NCBI GenBank assembly: GCA_023101725.1
Contig: JALJCO010007928.1
Coordinates: forward strand, 310,001-374,000
Origin: Atherinomorus stipes
Lineage: Eukaryota > Chordata > Actinopteri > Atheriniformes > Atherinidae
DNA length: 64,000 bases
Direction of reading: 5' to 3'
Made by a program: the position numbers and the translations under genes. The number at the start of each line of letters is the position of its first letter. Position 1 is the first letter of the stretch. Below are positions 32,199 to 44,800 of this stretch, piece by piece. The notes beneath the pieces are model-generated. The model was not told the DNA's origin and did no database searches. It was given only the letters and a program-made list of their open reading frames with translations.

Positions 32199-34687
32199 GA
32201 TCCCCATTAGTTTTTACCATTATAAAGACGAGGCCTAATCTTCATAATCAGTGAAACAATACAAAATTTTCAAAGGTACATTGAAGACAGCACAGGTTGA
32301 TAGAAATAAAATGCAATACTAACTGAAGTGTAGAGCTGTTACTTAAAGGAAAATAAAAAGAATAAGGGGGACCACATCACGTTATAACATGACAGTTTTT
32401 TTTTTTAATCAAAAGATTAAGCAAATTATGCAAATGTTGCTACAACCCAGAAATATTGGAGCAAAATACTGTACATTTTATGTAGATTCAATATTTATTC
32501 TTGTTGAGCAGGGACATTTTAGCTCGTTTTGTCAAGAATTGCTGTACTTTGATTTATTGTTGAGTACACGCTAGAAGTGAGAGTTATTTACTTGGTCAGT
32601 TAATGTAGCAGTGGTCCCTATGGCCTAATTATTTTCTGTAAGATGAAAACATAATACAGGGGTTATTCGTTTCCATTTTGACAGTAAAGCATCACGTTGA
32701 CATATGTCTCCCATTTTTACAAATCTATCATGCTATTAAAATCACTTTTACTTTATCTGGGAGACCGCGCTACTATCTTTTACTGCATTTGTATTTTTTT
32801 TTATTCAGTTCATGTTTTTTTTCTTTCTAAATTAAAGAACTAGAACCAATGATCGTAGACTAGGCTAGTTTGAAAATGGCATAGGCCTCTACAGTAAGAA
32901 AAAGAGTTAAAAAAAATTGAATTGTGGTTTTGGAGAATCGTGACATCCCATATATATACACAAACATGTGTAATATATATACATACACACACACACACAC
33001 ATTTTAACAATACTGCGATAATAGTGATAACCGTGATCATTTTGGTCACAATACGAAATCGTCATACCGCTACATCCTGAGAGGATACACTATATTATTA
33101 TTATTATTACTTCAGACTTAACTGTTAATTCGATTTTGCTAAAGAGATTTATAAGTCTAATTTGCTTCATGTCATTTTGAGAACCCCAGAATCTTATTTG
33201 TGAGGCAATTTTCAAAAATTAAATAAATTTCATTCAGAAAAATTTCATTTTCTCCAAGGTGCAATTTAGAGCCCACATACTGGTCTTAGTGCAAAGTATG
33301 TGGAAAGTAAAAGAAATAGACGAGAAACACAAGTAGCCTGCAGTGCAATATACTATATGAAGGGGGAAAAAAAGTAAACAAACAGTAAATCAAATATAAG
33401 AAAGTAATGTGGTAGTGGTACACACCGTTGTATAATATTGTATAATGCAGTGGAACTGTGTATTATGTAATTTATAATATGGCATAGTGGTTATAGAGGG
33501 AAATACAATTATCAAATCATACTAATACAGTTTTTGGTTTTATATGATACACTGCAATAAAGATAACAGTAGTAGTAGTACTACTTATACTTCTTCAAAT
33601 AATAATTATAATAATAATAATCAGGGGTGTACACATCCAGTCCTTAAGTGCTTCTATCCTGCAGCTTGTAGACCACCTTCTCCAACACACCTAAATCAAA
33701 TGGCTAAATTACCTCACGTAGCTCTGCAGAAGCCTGTTAATGGATGCACACATCAAGTCCTCAAGAACTATTATCCTGCAACTATTAATAATAATAATGA
33801 ATTAGACTTATATTGCACTTTTCAAGGCACTCAAAGTGCTTACAGTAGATCCATTATTCTTTCACTCCTCATGCCCAAGGACACATTGGGATTTGAACAG
33901 CAGATCCTTCGATCATTGGCTGACCTGCTCTACCACCTGAGCCACAGCCGCCCCAGGACAACACACTCCAACACACCTGAATCAAATGGCTGAATTACCT
34001 CATGCACGTCAATTCAGCTCTGCAGAAGCCTGATAACGAGCCATTCATTTGATTCAGGTGTGTTGGAGAAGGGACGCATCTAGCTCGAGGACTGGATGTG
34101 TACAGCCTTAATGATAATAGTGTATAATCATACACAGAGTATACAGCGCACTTCAGTGAAGTACAATATGCTATATATTATTGTATGATGAGCAAGTTAA
34201 ATGTGGTTGGTTAAGGATTGTACGTGATGTATAATAAAATGAAATAAAGTATATAAAATTGAGTCAAGATCAAATTAAACATTTTACAATAGGCCATTCA
34301 GTGTGCTACAGTATAACTGGTAGAATAAGATTGTGTGGTATAATATACATTAGGCTGCAACACCGTAAATAACAGTGATAAATGAAAGTACAATACTACT
34401 GTTCATATACAAGTCAGTTGTGCATGAAATGGTATGAGTTATTCTTATAAGCAAGCAGGCAGTGTTTGCAGTTTTATCCGTTTTCTCTTGCAGAACCCTG
34501 CACCGTGACGGGAGAGGACTTGACTGGACATGGCATTGATGTCCACAGTAAAGGATCAGGCACAATATTTGTAGAACATGAAGATTACATTGGGTTCATT
34601 TGTAAAGTAGGAAAAACGCCTGCTGGAGATGTTTCAATGCGTCAGAGGTGCGATGACGGTGTGATGACTCTGCCAACCTGCCAGTAG
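27699..34687 (+). CDS. cfhl: Factor H-like unit D ('mini factor H': CCP1-2 + CCP19-20)
   Basis: Main exon chain: 27699-27768 (signal), 27912-28094 (CCP1-like), 29333-29435 plus 29556-29632 (CCP2-like, split), 31670-31849 (CCP19-like), 34494-34687 (CCP20-like, TAG). All phases agree and the chain reads 268 residues without a stop. The split of CCP2 over two exons is a known hallmark of [21 protein letters not shown] and [10 protein letters not shown] match factor H CCP2 closely. CCP1-4 of factor H act on C3b and factor I; CCP19-20 bind C3d and host surfaces. A CCP exon at 29819-30015 cannot splice in phase to 31670 and ends in TAG, so it is either skipped or makes a short 209-residue form. It is the best candidate for a working gene in this cluster. 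Confidence 0.75.
27912..28094 (+). CDS. cfhl: Unit D exon 2, CCP1-like domain
   Basis: 61 codons between CTTCAG and GTAGGT. Cysteines in ECTLQ, VPCKI, ATCTE, IRCE; Trp in GKWMG. Position right after the signal peptide and the pattern agree with factor H CCP1. A CA repeat begins 10-12 bases into the following intron. Confidence 0.85.
28104..28124. repeat. (CA)n microsatellite next to a splice donor
   Basis: About ten CA units start within 12 bases of the donor of exon 2. Confidence 0.9.
28125..28460. mobile_element. Possible Tc1-type MITE
   Basis: A sequence with segments recurring in inverted orientation at 39345-39675 (for example ATTTAGTGAAATAAAAT, CACCTGATTGCAGT and GTGAACGGTGGACCAAAATA in related forms). 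Starts TCATCCTCAATATTATTCG. Ends not defined. Confidence 0.45.
28690..28900. repeat. TA/CA/CG microsatellites and poly(G)
   Basis: Alternating TA, CA and CG runs to about 28834, then a G-run at 28880-28899. Nearby ORFs of YIYIYI type are artefacts of this. Confidence 0.95.
29333..29435 (+). CDS. cfhl: Unit D exon 3, first half of CCP2-like domain
   Basis: Reads [18 protein letters not shown], then VVYTCDK, and ends two bases into a Gly codon before GTAGGG. Too short for standard ORF calling. Phase 1 in, phase 2 out. Confidence 0.85.
29556..29632 (+). CDS. cfhl: Unit D exon 4, second half of CCP2-like domain
   Basis: Follows ATTTTAG. Reads [19 protein letters not shown], then VPQCQ before GTATGA. 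Together with exon 3 it makes 60 codons with four cysteines. Confidence 0.85.
29819..30015 (+). CDS. cfhl: Unit D alternative terminal CCP exon, ends in TAG
   Basis: After GTACAG the frame reads [14 protein letters not shown] ... FRCSSRD ... [11 protein letters not shown] ... PTCVPPVQ and TAG. A complete four-cysteine CCP similar to unit B exon 3. At the place where B has the donor GAAGGTAATA, D reads GTACCTCC, with no phase-1 donor. Spliced from exon 4 it would end the protein after three CCPs (209 residues). Either a natural short form, as FHL-1 is for factor H, or an exon that lost its donor and is skipped. Confidence 0.65.
30016..31669. other. Intron of unit D
   Basis: No exon seen. A poly(A) run (30559-30589) preceded by ATTAAA could be a cue for the short form's 3' end or just a retroposon tail. 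Confidence 0.45.
31670..31849 (+). CDS. cfhl: Unit D exon, CCP19-like domain
   Basis: 60 codons between ATACAG and [52 protein letters not shown]. The PPxxDNGD and VEYxCQxxYxLEG patterns are those of factor H CCP19. Confidence 0.87.
32056..32199 (+). repeat. LINE-type 3' tail with (TATC)n microsatellite
   Basis: CTCCTGTGGGGGATTAATAAAG followed at once by about 18 TATC units (32126-32199), a common layout for L2/Rex-like tails. Explains the YLSIYLS ORFs. Confidence 0.75.
32200..33600. other. Last intron of unit D, no gene seen
   Basis: AT-rich; a short CA/TA repeat lies at 32950-33000. Nothing coding recognised. Confidence 0.5.
33622..34110. mobile_element. hAT MITE split by a SINE
   Basis: Ends CAGGGGTGTACACATCCAG and (reverse complement) TAAGGCTGTACACATCCAG. 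Flanks ATAATAAT and ATGATAAT look like an 8-bp duplication with one change. Inside lies a SINE (33784-33952). Confidence 0.7.
33784..33952 (-). mobile_element. tRNA-derived SINE
   Basis: On the minus strand the head reads GGCGGCTGTGGCTCAGGTGG (A box) and later GTTCAAATCCC (B box). The tail has AAGCACTTTGAGTGCC and ends in ATT repeats, the layout of common fish tRNA SINEs. Confidence 0.8.
34494..34687 (+). CDS. cfhl: Unit D last exon, CCP20-like domain
   Basis: After CTTGCAG reads [37 protein letters not shown] and TAG (34685-34687). Four cysteines. Diverged from A/C but clearly the same exon. Confidence 0.87.
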
Positions 34688-34772
34688 CTTTTACTGAGCT
34701 CAGTTTGATTAACATCAGCATGTAAACAATCATAAAAGGTTTTTCCTCTTATTGTTGTGAATATTCACATCA

Positions 34773-34778
34773 AATAAA
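34773..34778 (+). promoter_or_regulatory. Poly(A) signal of unit D
   Basis: AATAAA 85 bases after the stop, the spacing seen in A and C. Confidence 0.7.
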
Positions 34779-34799
34779 ATGTTGTATATTTGAATTTGT

Positions 34800-35420
34800 G
34801 GTCTTGTAAAGGGTTTATTTCTAGTACTACATTCTTTACCCAGGTTTCTGGTCCAGCTTGTGGGCCAATGCAGCATGTCATGACCCTCCTCCATCCAACT
34901 TTACTGCTCTACCACGTAACTTTCAAAAAAGGCCATCAAAGTCAAACTCAAATTGTGAACTCAAAGAATGACATTTTCCATCTGTCAAGGAACAAGATGT
35001 TTATTTCCTTTAATTATTTTACAATATCCAAGATGTGACGTCCTCCTGGCTCTTCTGTTTTGGTTATGTTGTTCATTACTCTCATTTCTTATCAGGTGTG
35101 CAGGAGTGATTGGGGGAAGTGGGAGGCGGCTCCACTCTCCATTAAGAGCCATGTTGTTCCCGGGTGCAGCCCGGTCTACTGCGCTCCTGGGCCTGGACCT
35201 TTGACTCCTTTTTGATTAGTTATTTTAACATAAATAACTATTGTTTTGCTAAAACTCCTCATGACTCCCCATTCTTTGTTGTGGCTTGTGAGCTGACCAG
35301 AAAAAAATATAATTTCCTGGATGTGGCCAACATGAAACATGCACTTTACAAATGCTAACAATATGAAAATACAGGGGGAAACATAACAATGACCAAATTG
35401 CAACGCATCACAAAATCAGC
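34800..35420. other. Gap between the convergent genes
   Basis: No gene seen. The small ORFs have no known domain. Transcripts of unit D (plus) and ASPM (minus) end on either side. Confidence 0.5.
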
Positions 35421-35423
35421 TTT

Positions 35424-35429
35424 TTTATT
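35424..35429 (-). promoter_or_regulatory. aspm: Possible ASPM poly(A) signal
   Basis: AATAAA on the minus strand, 279 bases beyond the ASPM stop codon. Confidence 0.5.
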
Positions 35430-35707
35430 CAAACCTAAAAACAGCCGACAGATCGACTGTTAAGCCAAGTTTACATTCATTTAATTAAACATTTTAACAC
35501 AATGTTGAATTTATCTAGTTTTCTTTAGGGAAAGCTGTGACCTCTCGTAGAAGCGAGTGACAGATGACGTCATGGAAAAGTAGCCAATAAAACCATGTTG
35601 ACATATTAAAAACAAAAGAACACAAACAAGCCACTGTAATATTTACAAAATGACAAACTGATTTAAAAAAAAAAAAAAACATTCAGTAAAAAAATGAGAT
35701 GATCTAT

Positions 35708-35810
35708 TTACAAAACAATAGACAGTGTGTGTGCCACCATGTGAATGGCCCTGAGAGGATCCACGATGTCTTTCAGCTTGTCTTTTCTGAGGACCCAGTC
35801 TGGGGCAAAT
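35708..35810 (-). CDS. aspm: ASPM last exon with stop
   Basis: [20 protein letters not shown] then [13 protein letters not shown] and TAA, the conserved ASPM C-terminus. Confidence 0.93.
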
Positions 35811-38800
35811 CTGAAAAACACAAAAAACCAACAAACATGTTCAACTAAAAAACCACTCAGAGAGCGCAGACCTCCGCCAACCAGCTCATGTCCTTCTCAT
35901 ACTGTGACTTACAATAACATACTCCTCATCATTGGATTCCTTGACCATGAAAACATACCAATAGCATCTGGAATCATGCTTGTATCGCTACTACTTCAAT
36001 AGTTATTTCCAAATATCGATATTTCCATAATGGCGGTTTTCTTCTGGATCTAGCTCCGTTGCTACTGAAGATGCGTCGATTTCGTTGACATTCTCCCGAT
36101 TCAGCAGAGTCTTGGCTACAATTTTGTGTTAGTTGCATGTCTGTATCTTCATTTGTTACCTTTCAGCATTGAAAATTCCAACGACTCCCTTATTTTTGTG
36201 TGTTCGGGATCATAGTATCTGGAATTTTCTCTGGCTCTGGATCAACTTTCGAAACATAGAACTCACTGAGATCCTTTCTTGTAATTTTTTACCGAACACT
36301 CGGGCAATTTGTATGGATTCCAAAAAATCCATAACTCAAAAAAATCCCAAAATTTGGCCGATTTCACAATGATAAAGAATCCTTCAAAAAAATTCCTTGA
36401 TCCAGAAGGTGATCCGGATCACCACCAAAATTTCATGGATTCGTCCTTGGGTTGAGACACACGGCTGGTGAAAATTTCAGGTCAATCTATCCAGAACTGT
36501 TTCCGTGAAGTTGCTGACAGACAAACAAACAAACCAACGCTACCAAAAAGATAACCTCCTTGGCGGAAGTAAAGATGACACGTGTCAGTCTGACACTCGG
36601 GAATGTGGACATGTATACGTACTTGGGTGCCGGGCGGGATTTACGAGGCGTTGCTGGGATGAAGACGCTTCCATTGAGCGATGCATTCATCTTCTGTTTG
36701 ATGATGGTTCTTTCTGCATCCATCTTGTGTTTACGGGCAGTGAGGCGATAAATGCTGCGTATCCTGTCTAAGGCCTTGGTGTTTTTTGTGACCTCCTAAA
36801 GAAAAAGAAAAAGAGTCAAAAGGAGATGAAATGTACTTTCCTCTCTCATAACATCAGTAAAATTCAGTTTTAGGGGATTTCTGTGTTCTGTATGTGCAGC
36901 AGCTGGACCTCAGCACGATGCTTGTCCTGCAGCAGGAGGGCGAGGAGGAAGCATGCTTTGGTGAAGAGGCTCCCGCCTTTTTCAGCCACCTTATCACCCG
37001 CCTTCTCGCGGTACCTCTGCAGCAGATCGAGCAGCGTCTCCACAGAGTTCTCCACTGAATACACCGCCTCTATGGTCTTATGGTACTGAAGGAGAAACAA
37101 AAGGAGTGAAGAGAGGGACAGCGATGGATTGGTTAAAGGCAGGGCGGATGATGTTTTCCAGGAGCATTTTTTACTATATTGCTTGAAGTCTTCTTCACAC
37201 CCCGACTGCAGCCAATTAATTAAATGTTCTAACACAAAAAATAGAAAATAAAAAAATGTATCACCTGTGAAACGTACCGGACCGGAAAAACCCCATCCAA
37301 TGACATGAATTTCATTGGATGGGGTTGCGAACAGCACGTGCTTATTGAACTCGACTGCCGTTTGTCGCGCTCCCACCCTCCTCACGCGCTTGCAACTCGC
37401 CGTGAGCGTCTCAAAATGCAGACAAACCGAGACGAACATGGCTGCTCGTATCTATGCCGCTGTTTGCTTCTAAAAAGAAAAAAACGGATGTGGATTAAGT
37501 CATGGAGGTGTTGGTGTCTGCAGTGAGGATGTTTTCCGCCGCAGAAGAAGTTGGAGGTGAGATAATTATCACTTTTAGGAAACATGGTTCCTCTGCTGTT
37601 TACTGGGAAGCTAACAAGCTAGCCACTCGGCTGTTTTCAGTTCACCGACAACCATCAGCGCCCACGTGCCTGTGCTCTGGAGGTGTGGTTTCGGGGGTGT
37701 ATATTTTTTCAAACGTAGCTTGTTTGAACAGTTTTTCCAGGATCCCCTAATCTCCCTTTAAGATTAGTGAAATTATTACAAAGCTACTGTTTATAAAAGA
37801 ATTTCGTGGATTCATTTCGATGACACTGGTAAAGCAGTTTAGCCTCGTGAGACCATGCTGATCTTGCGAGGTCTGGCTACTTTCCGTTGAAGAGAATTTG
37901 GAGCAGTTCCCCAAACGAACGTCCAATCAGCAATAGCTTTGAGACAGGTTGAGGTGTGATGTAACGAGAAGCGACAGTTCAGTCTAAACAACGTGGCGGC
38001 TTCAGCGGATGAAACTAGCGTCAGCGTGGCTATCGCTCAAGTTTTATCAGAATTACAGAGTATTTCTTCACTAAAAGAAGAGCAAAACACTGCTCTGAAA
38101 GCTTTTCTCAAAAGGAAAAGATGTTTTTGCTCGTGTTTTCGTCATATGCTTCGTTGATCTGATTGGTTGATTTGGCCTGTCTGTCACCAACATAGGTGGT
38201 GATACACAGATGCCTTATCCAATCAGCTAACCAGTATTTTCGCCCCTTCCCAAAACTACTCTCGCGGATGATTCCCAGATGGATATGCGGGAGCAAATCT
38301 ATCTGGCGGAGTCAGGTTAAAAGCAATTGTGGTGGAAATATCAAACTTGCAGGTTTCAGCAAGTTAAATTTAAGACCTTCGTTATTTAAAATTAGGACCA
38401 ACATGAGGCAGTACCAGAAACATTCAAATGATCCAAGATATTCAAAACCTTATTTTGAAAATATATTAACTAAAAACATGTCCCTGTATTTTATTTAAAA
38501 AAGAGAGAGAAAAAAAAACAATTCAGTAATAAAACTAATATCAAAACTGTACCTTCTTAACCAAAGTAAGCTTTTCAAAATTAGACTAATATCCATTTAT
38601 ATCCAGCTGTAACACCGAGGCTGTCAGTAAAACTGTCAGACATGCTGAGATTCTTCAAAGAAAAACAGAGAAAAAACTTTAAACTATAAAAAAAAACCCA
38701 AAAAACACATTGATTAAAAGGTTTACATTCTCTATCATAGACACACGTGAGATTGTGACATAGCTTTGCGCCCGGTCATAGCCACAAACTGGGCCATCAT

Positions 38801-41800
38801 GACAGGATTTGTAGTTTAATCACCACATACCAACACTCGTTGCAACCTGAGATAGTTGGTTAGATGGACAGAATCTATTTCTTAATGCAGCTTTTTGTTC
38901 AATGTATTCTATGTGCCAACTTTTTTGGGAATTAATAAAAGTAAAAAATTAAGACTTGTATGAATCAAATTAAAGACCTTGGATGAAAAGCTGGCTAAAT
39001 TTAAGATCTTTAAAATGTCTTAAAAACAAAGTTTAGAATTTTTTACATCTTTAGACTTTATAAGACCGTGCAAGAACCCTGCTAAACTTTTTTGGAGAAG
39101 CAAAAGGCATACGCGAAAATCAAGTTAAGCCATTGTTATTGGCTGCAAGACTAATTTGCCGCTTGATCAAAAAGTCTGCAGCAAAAGTAGACACTGGATA
39201 CAGTCTGCATGAAAAAGTCAAAAGCGCTTCGACCATTTGGTCCAAAGTAATATAATAAATAAAAAATTATATGAAAATCGTGACATTGATTTTGTATTAT
39301 GGTTCAACAGAAATATTAAAAATAAACAAAACATACAACAAACAAGCATGATGGGGCTCCTGAACTAGATTTTGTTGAGCAACACTTTAAGTCAATCACT
39401 GCAATCAGGTGTTTTCTGTAACGTCCAGTCTTCTGCACCCGTTTACAGGTATTTTGGACCGCTGTTCATGAGCAAGGTGCTCCAATTTGCCTGGGACAAT
39501 TTTGTTTGTTTTTTTAGATTATTTTCTTAAGCCGCAATTCAAAATCAAAATTTTATTTCACTAAATTATATTTTTGTAAATAATTTATCATTTTGGTTTC
39601 CAGTTATTTGAATTTTTATTGTGACTGATTTTTTTTTTTTTTTTTTTTAATAGGAGGGTATGTAAACTTTCAAGCACCGTACAGTGAATTCTGACTGCAA
39701 TTTGTAAAAATACTGGACTAATAAGGGGCAATTCATTGGGCAGCTACTGTGGTCATGTCCACTTAAGGCAATATACTAAGTGTCAATGCATTTGTCTAAC
39801 CCATGTGGTTTTTAAGAAAAAAATCCTTCAGAAGCCTTTATAAAAACTAAGTCTTAAGTCTGAACAGGTTTAAACTGAATCTCAACTAAAATTAGTCAGA
39901 GGTTTATTAAAAACCGCACTGTTGCACTGTCTCCTGGCTGAGTTCAAACTATGAGAAGTAAAAAACTGATAAATAGATCAAATGGATGATGAGGCCACTC
40001 AGTCAGCTTTTTGGGGGCAGTAGTCCAGCATTCAAAGTCCACAGAATTGAGACATCAATAGAAGCAAACAGTCTGTGACACCAGGATGTCATGTTTGTGC
40101 AGAGGGCATGGAGAATATGCCCTCTTTATGGACTCTTTAAAGCCAGAGTTGCATCTTAAATGTCCTTCATTTTTCATGTTCATCTTGCTTGTACTGCAGG
40201 GCTCTAATAAAAGTTAAATAAGCTTAGGTTTTGCTGCCACTCTTTTTTTTAAATTGCCTTTTATTTAAACAAAAGGTGACTAACTGCAAAACGGTGCAGC
40301 AGTCAGATGCATGATAGTGTAGCACCACCAGCTGTCTGCAAGCAGATACTAACAATGTTTGAAATGGAAAGGGGGGGGGGGGTCAACCAAATATTAGCGG
40401 AATAACAAAATCCTACAAAGATGCACGTCTTTATTAATGATTGAATCTAAATTTTAAGTCTGTAAGGGTGGCAGTCTTAAAATAAAAAAAAAAAAAAAAA
40501 AAAATCGATTCAATAAAAACAAAATAAATTGAAAGAAAAAAAAATCAAATTAGAATCAAATCAAGTCAAATTAAATCAAAGGAATTGTAATTCAACTACA
40601 TTAATTTAATTAAAAGGAATTGTAATTTAACTACATTAATTTAATGAAATCAAAACAGAACAAAAATTTAACCTTGTACTTTTACCTCTTTTAATGTGCC
40701 AATTCTTTGTGAAAAGTTAATTCACTAAATCTAGTAGTAAAAGTATTTTTTTTAATACAGATTAAACAATTACAAGCAATTGCATGAGCAGAAAGTGTTT
40801 GTTTTTCTAATCTTGTTTTAAAATGTGTGATATTCTTGTAAAAATAAAGTGTGGGCTAAGCAGAATGGGGTGGGGGGGGACGACTCAATGCAAATCAACA
40901 ACAGGTTGCCAAACATGCTGACCCCAAGGTTTGCAGAAGAGAAACTGAGCCTCTTCACAAATATGCTGATTTAATGGAAGTGAAAGTCTGCAGGGAAGTG
41001 ACAAACATGAACACTTCAGGAAACGGTCTGCATGCACAGTAAACATGAACTTGACCTTGGGTCTGAAAGCATTGCTCTGTTCCAACCCCGTCCTGTATAC
41101 TACTACTATAACTCCTGAAATAAGTGCGCAGCAATCAAACATTTTTATTCAGTTAAACGTTTAAAAACAAGGTGGAAAAATATTGTGTAAAGACCATGTT
41201 AAAGAAACTTATACCGATCTAACTTCTGTAAAAACTTAATGCAACACATGATATTCAGTGTTTCATGAGCAGAGAACTCAGGATACATACAACAAACTCT
41301 CAGGAATTCACTGAACAAGGCAAGGAATTTAAAAAAAAGCTTGATGGAAGCCAAACTGTTTCTGTAAGCCACTTTTCACACAAGGATGCTGCTGGAATTT
41401 CTAACTCGGTGGTCTAGTTAAGGCTAAACTTTAATCTGTACTCCATCAATGTGGCTTTTTCCCCAATTTGGAAATAGATTTTGCTTTTTGGAACAAAGGA
41501 GGGTCACAGTGATGTGTTATCAACATTTGTTCAGAGGTTCTTCCTCCTTTATAAAACCAAAAATAATCTCTGAATTTAGAAAGTGCCCTGCTCTCCAAAC
41601 CCAGCAGCGTGCACTGTGGACTCCAGCAAGAATCAGGGCAACATGGCTCAAATAAATTAGTTTATAATTTCCCATGTTTGCGTTAAGCATCTACAACTTA
41701 ATTATTTCCCCATCACTTCTTTTGTAAATACTCTGACCTATTTTGAACAAAAAAAAGAAAAAAAAAAAGAAGAGCAATATTTACAATTTAGGACCATTAC

Positions 41801-44800
41801 TACTAAGGCTGGATTAGATGGCAAAGAAAAAAAAAATATTGCGATATATTACATAATATTGTCAGATAGCAATGGTTTTTTAATAACCCCAGTTTTAAAA
41901 AGGTACAGTATGTAAGAATTACTGACATCGAGTGGTTAAGATGGGTATTTGAAAGAAAAGATGTCTTCTGTCACATGACTTCATATTCTAAGCACTGTTG
42001 TGAATATGGTCACTAATGGTGGCCATTACTGACCAAAATTCTCCCAGACATAAAGATGTTTCCATCTGTGAGTGGATCCAGTGGTCTCAGATGTAGCTAT
42101 AACTGTACTATGAGTATCTACTTTTAATATCTTTTTAGACATTACTTATCCCAAACAGTAACTCCCATTAAACAAAGCTGGTACAGCAGTTTTAAAGGTC
42201 AGAGGGTTCTCACTTCAAACACATTGTTTTGTCCATTCAGGGACACCGTAGTAAAAATGGCGGAACAAATATGGCAGCCTCCATGTGCACCTCCAGCAAG
42301 TAGATATAAATGACTCATTCTAAGAAAATAAACGTACAACAGATTGATCGAGTGCAGTGATGGCACATCAATAGAAAAAGTTTTGAATGACAGTGGGTAT
42401 GGAAAAGTATTCAGACCCCTTTAAAGTTTTCACTCTTTGTTTCATTGCAGCCATTTGCTAAAATCAAAGAAGTTCATTCCATTTTGTCAATGTACACTTG
42501 GCACCCCATCTTGACAAAAAAACAAAGAAATGCAGAAATCTTTGCAAATTTATTAGAAATGAAAAACTGAAATATCACATGGTCAAAAGTATTCAGACCC
42601 TTTGCAGTGACACTCATATTTAACTCACAGGCTGTCAATTCCTTCTGATCCTCCTTGAGATGGTTCTACTCTGTCAATGGAGTACAGCTGTGTTTAATTA
42701 AACTGATTGGACTTGATTAGGTCTATATAAGACAAGGTTACAAAAGAATTTCTGCAGCAGTAAAGGTTCCTAAGAGCACTGTGGCCTCCATAGTCCTTAA
42801 ATGGAAGAAGTTTGGGACGACCAGAACTCTTCCTAGACCCAGCCGTCCAGCCAAACTGAGCAATTGTGGGAGGAGAGCCTTGGTGAGAGAGGTAAAGAAG
42901 AAGCCAAAGATCACTGTGGCTGAGCTCCAGGGATGCAGTAAGGAGATGGAGAAAGTTCCACAAAGTCAACCATCACTGCAGCCTCCACCTGTTGGGGCTT
43001 TATGGCAGAGTGGCCCGATGGAAGCCTCTCCTTAGTGCAGACATATGAAAGCCCGCATAGTTTGCCAAAAACCACATGAAGGACTCCCAGACTGAGAGAA
43101 ATAAGATTCTCTGGTCTGATGAGACCAAGACCGAACTTTTTGGAGTTAATTCCAAGCGGTATGTGTGGAGAAAACCAGGCACTGCTCATCACCTGCCCAA
43201 TATGATCCCAGCAGTGAAACATGGTGGTGGCAGCATCATGCTATGGCGGGTCTTTTTAGCTGCAGGGACAGGACGACTGGTTGCAGTTGAAGGAAAGATG
43301 AATGTGGCCAAATACAGAGAGAGATCCTGGAAGAAACCTCTTCCAGAGTTCAGGACCTCAGACTGGGCCAAAGGTTCACCTTCCAACAAGACAATGACCC
43401 TCAGCACACAGCTGAAATAATAAAGGAGTGGCTTCAGAACAATTCTGGGACCATTCTGGACTGGCCCAGCCAGAGCTCTGACTTTAACCCAACTGAGCAC
43501 CTCTGGAGAGACCTGAAAATGTCTGTCCACCACCGTTCACCATCCAACCTAACAGAACTGAAGAGGATCTGCAAGGAAGAACGCAGAAGATCCCAAATCC
43601 AGGTGTGAAAAACTTCCCAAGAAGATTCATGGCTGTACGAGCTCAAAAGGATGCTTCTAGTCAGTACTGAGCAAAAGGTCTGAATGCTAATGAGCGTGTG
43701 ATATTTCAGTTTCTTTAATAACTTTGCAAAAATTTCTACATTTTGGTTTTGTTCTGTCAAGATGGGGCACTGAGTGACATTAATGAGAAATAAAATAAAA
43801 AATTTTGATTTTGGCAAATAGAACAAAGAGTGAAAAGTTAAAGGGTTCTGAATACTTTCCGTACCCACTATCACATTTTTCTGCCATTGACCTTTGATTT
43901 TGTTACAAACTGTATCTTTAAAGCATCTGCACTGAAAACTGTGAAGACACTGTAAAGAAACTAGAGATTATTAAGAGTGGGTGATATCACCAAAGAATTT
44001 CTTTTTTTTTTTTTTTTTTTAAGAAAGAATTTCATTAGTTATCACAGACGATATTGATATTGATGAGACAAGTCGTAACCATAGTAAAAGCCTTCCTCTG
44101 TTTTCCCAACATAAGATGTAGAGCAAATTAAAGCCTCTACAAATTTTATTTCAATTTTATTTCTTTTCTAGTTTAGATTATTTTAATAAACATTGTTTTT
44201 TCAAAATCCAATATCAGCTAAGCTGCTTTTATCTGATATGTTCACTCATTCAGTAAAGCTCCACTGTGCTGCACAGGTCACAATATTACATTCTCAACCA
44301 GTGTCAAAAACATACCAGAATTATCACAATACGATATGGCACACACCTTATTACTACATATACCAAGTGGACAGAGCCTGCATAGAGATTCTTTTACTGA
44401 ACTCATTTTCTCCAACTTCTAGATGTTCAAACCGCCAACAAACTCACCACCTGTCAAGCAGAGAAAGTAGTCTGTTTCTGCGCTTACAGGCGCTTCCTGA
44501 CATGTTGTTTTACCCATAGCCTGCATACTAAATTGCTCCTTATTCTTGTATTTTGCCAACAGGAAGATGAAATTACTAAAATATGTTGAAATAAGCTGAA
44601 TAATATTGTCTGCAATTCCTCACACTTAAGACTGTTACTGTGGATGTGCACAGCTGTTTTCTTGCTAAAAGGTTTTGGAGTTATGGGGCTACTATTAACC
44701 AGTTATGTTAGGTGGTATATTTGAGGGGTTTTTTTTTTTCATTGCAGTTTAGCGACTGCAATTATTGATCATGGTCCCAACTGTGGCTTTATTTTTAATT

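Noticed and set aside
33784..33952. tRNA gene on the minus strand
   Set aside because: A and B boxes are present but embedded in a SINE with an ATT tail; there is no complete cloverleaf.
36870..37439. 189-residue minus ORF read as one gene
   Set aside because: Only 37085-36909 is an ASPM exon; the rest is intron and repeat read through.
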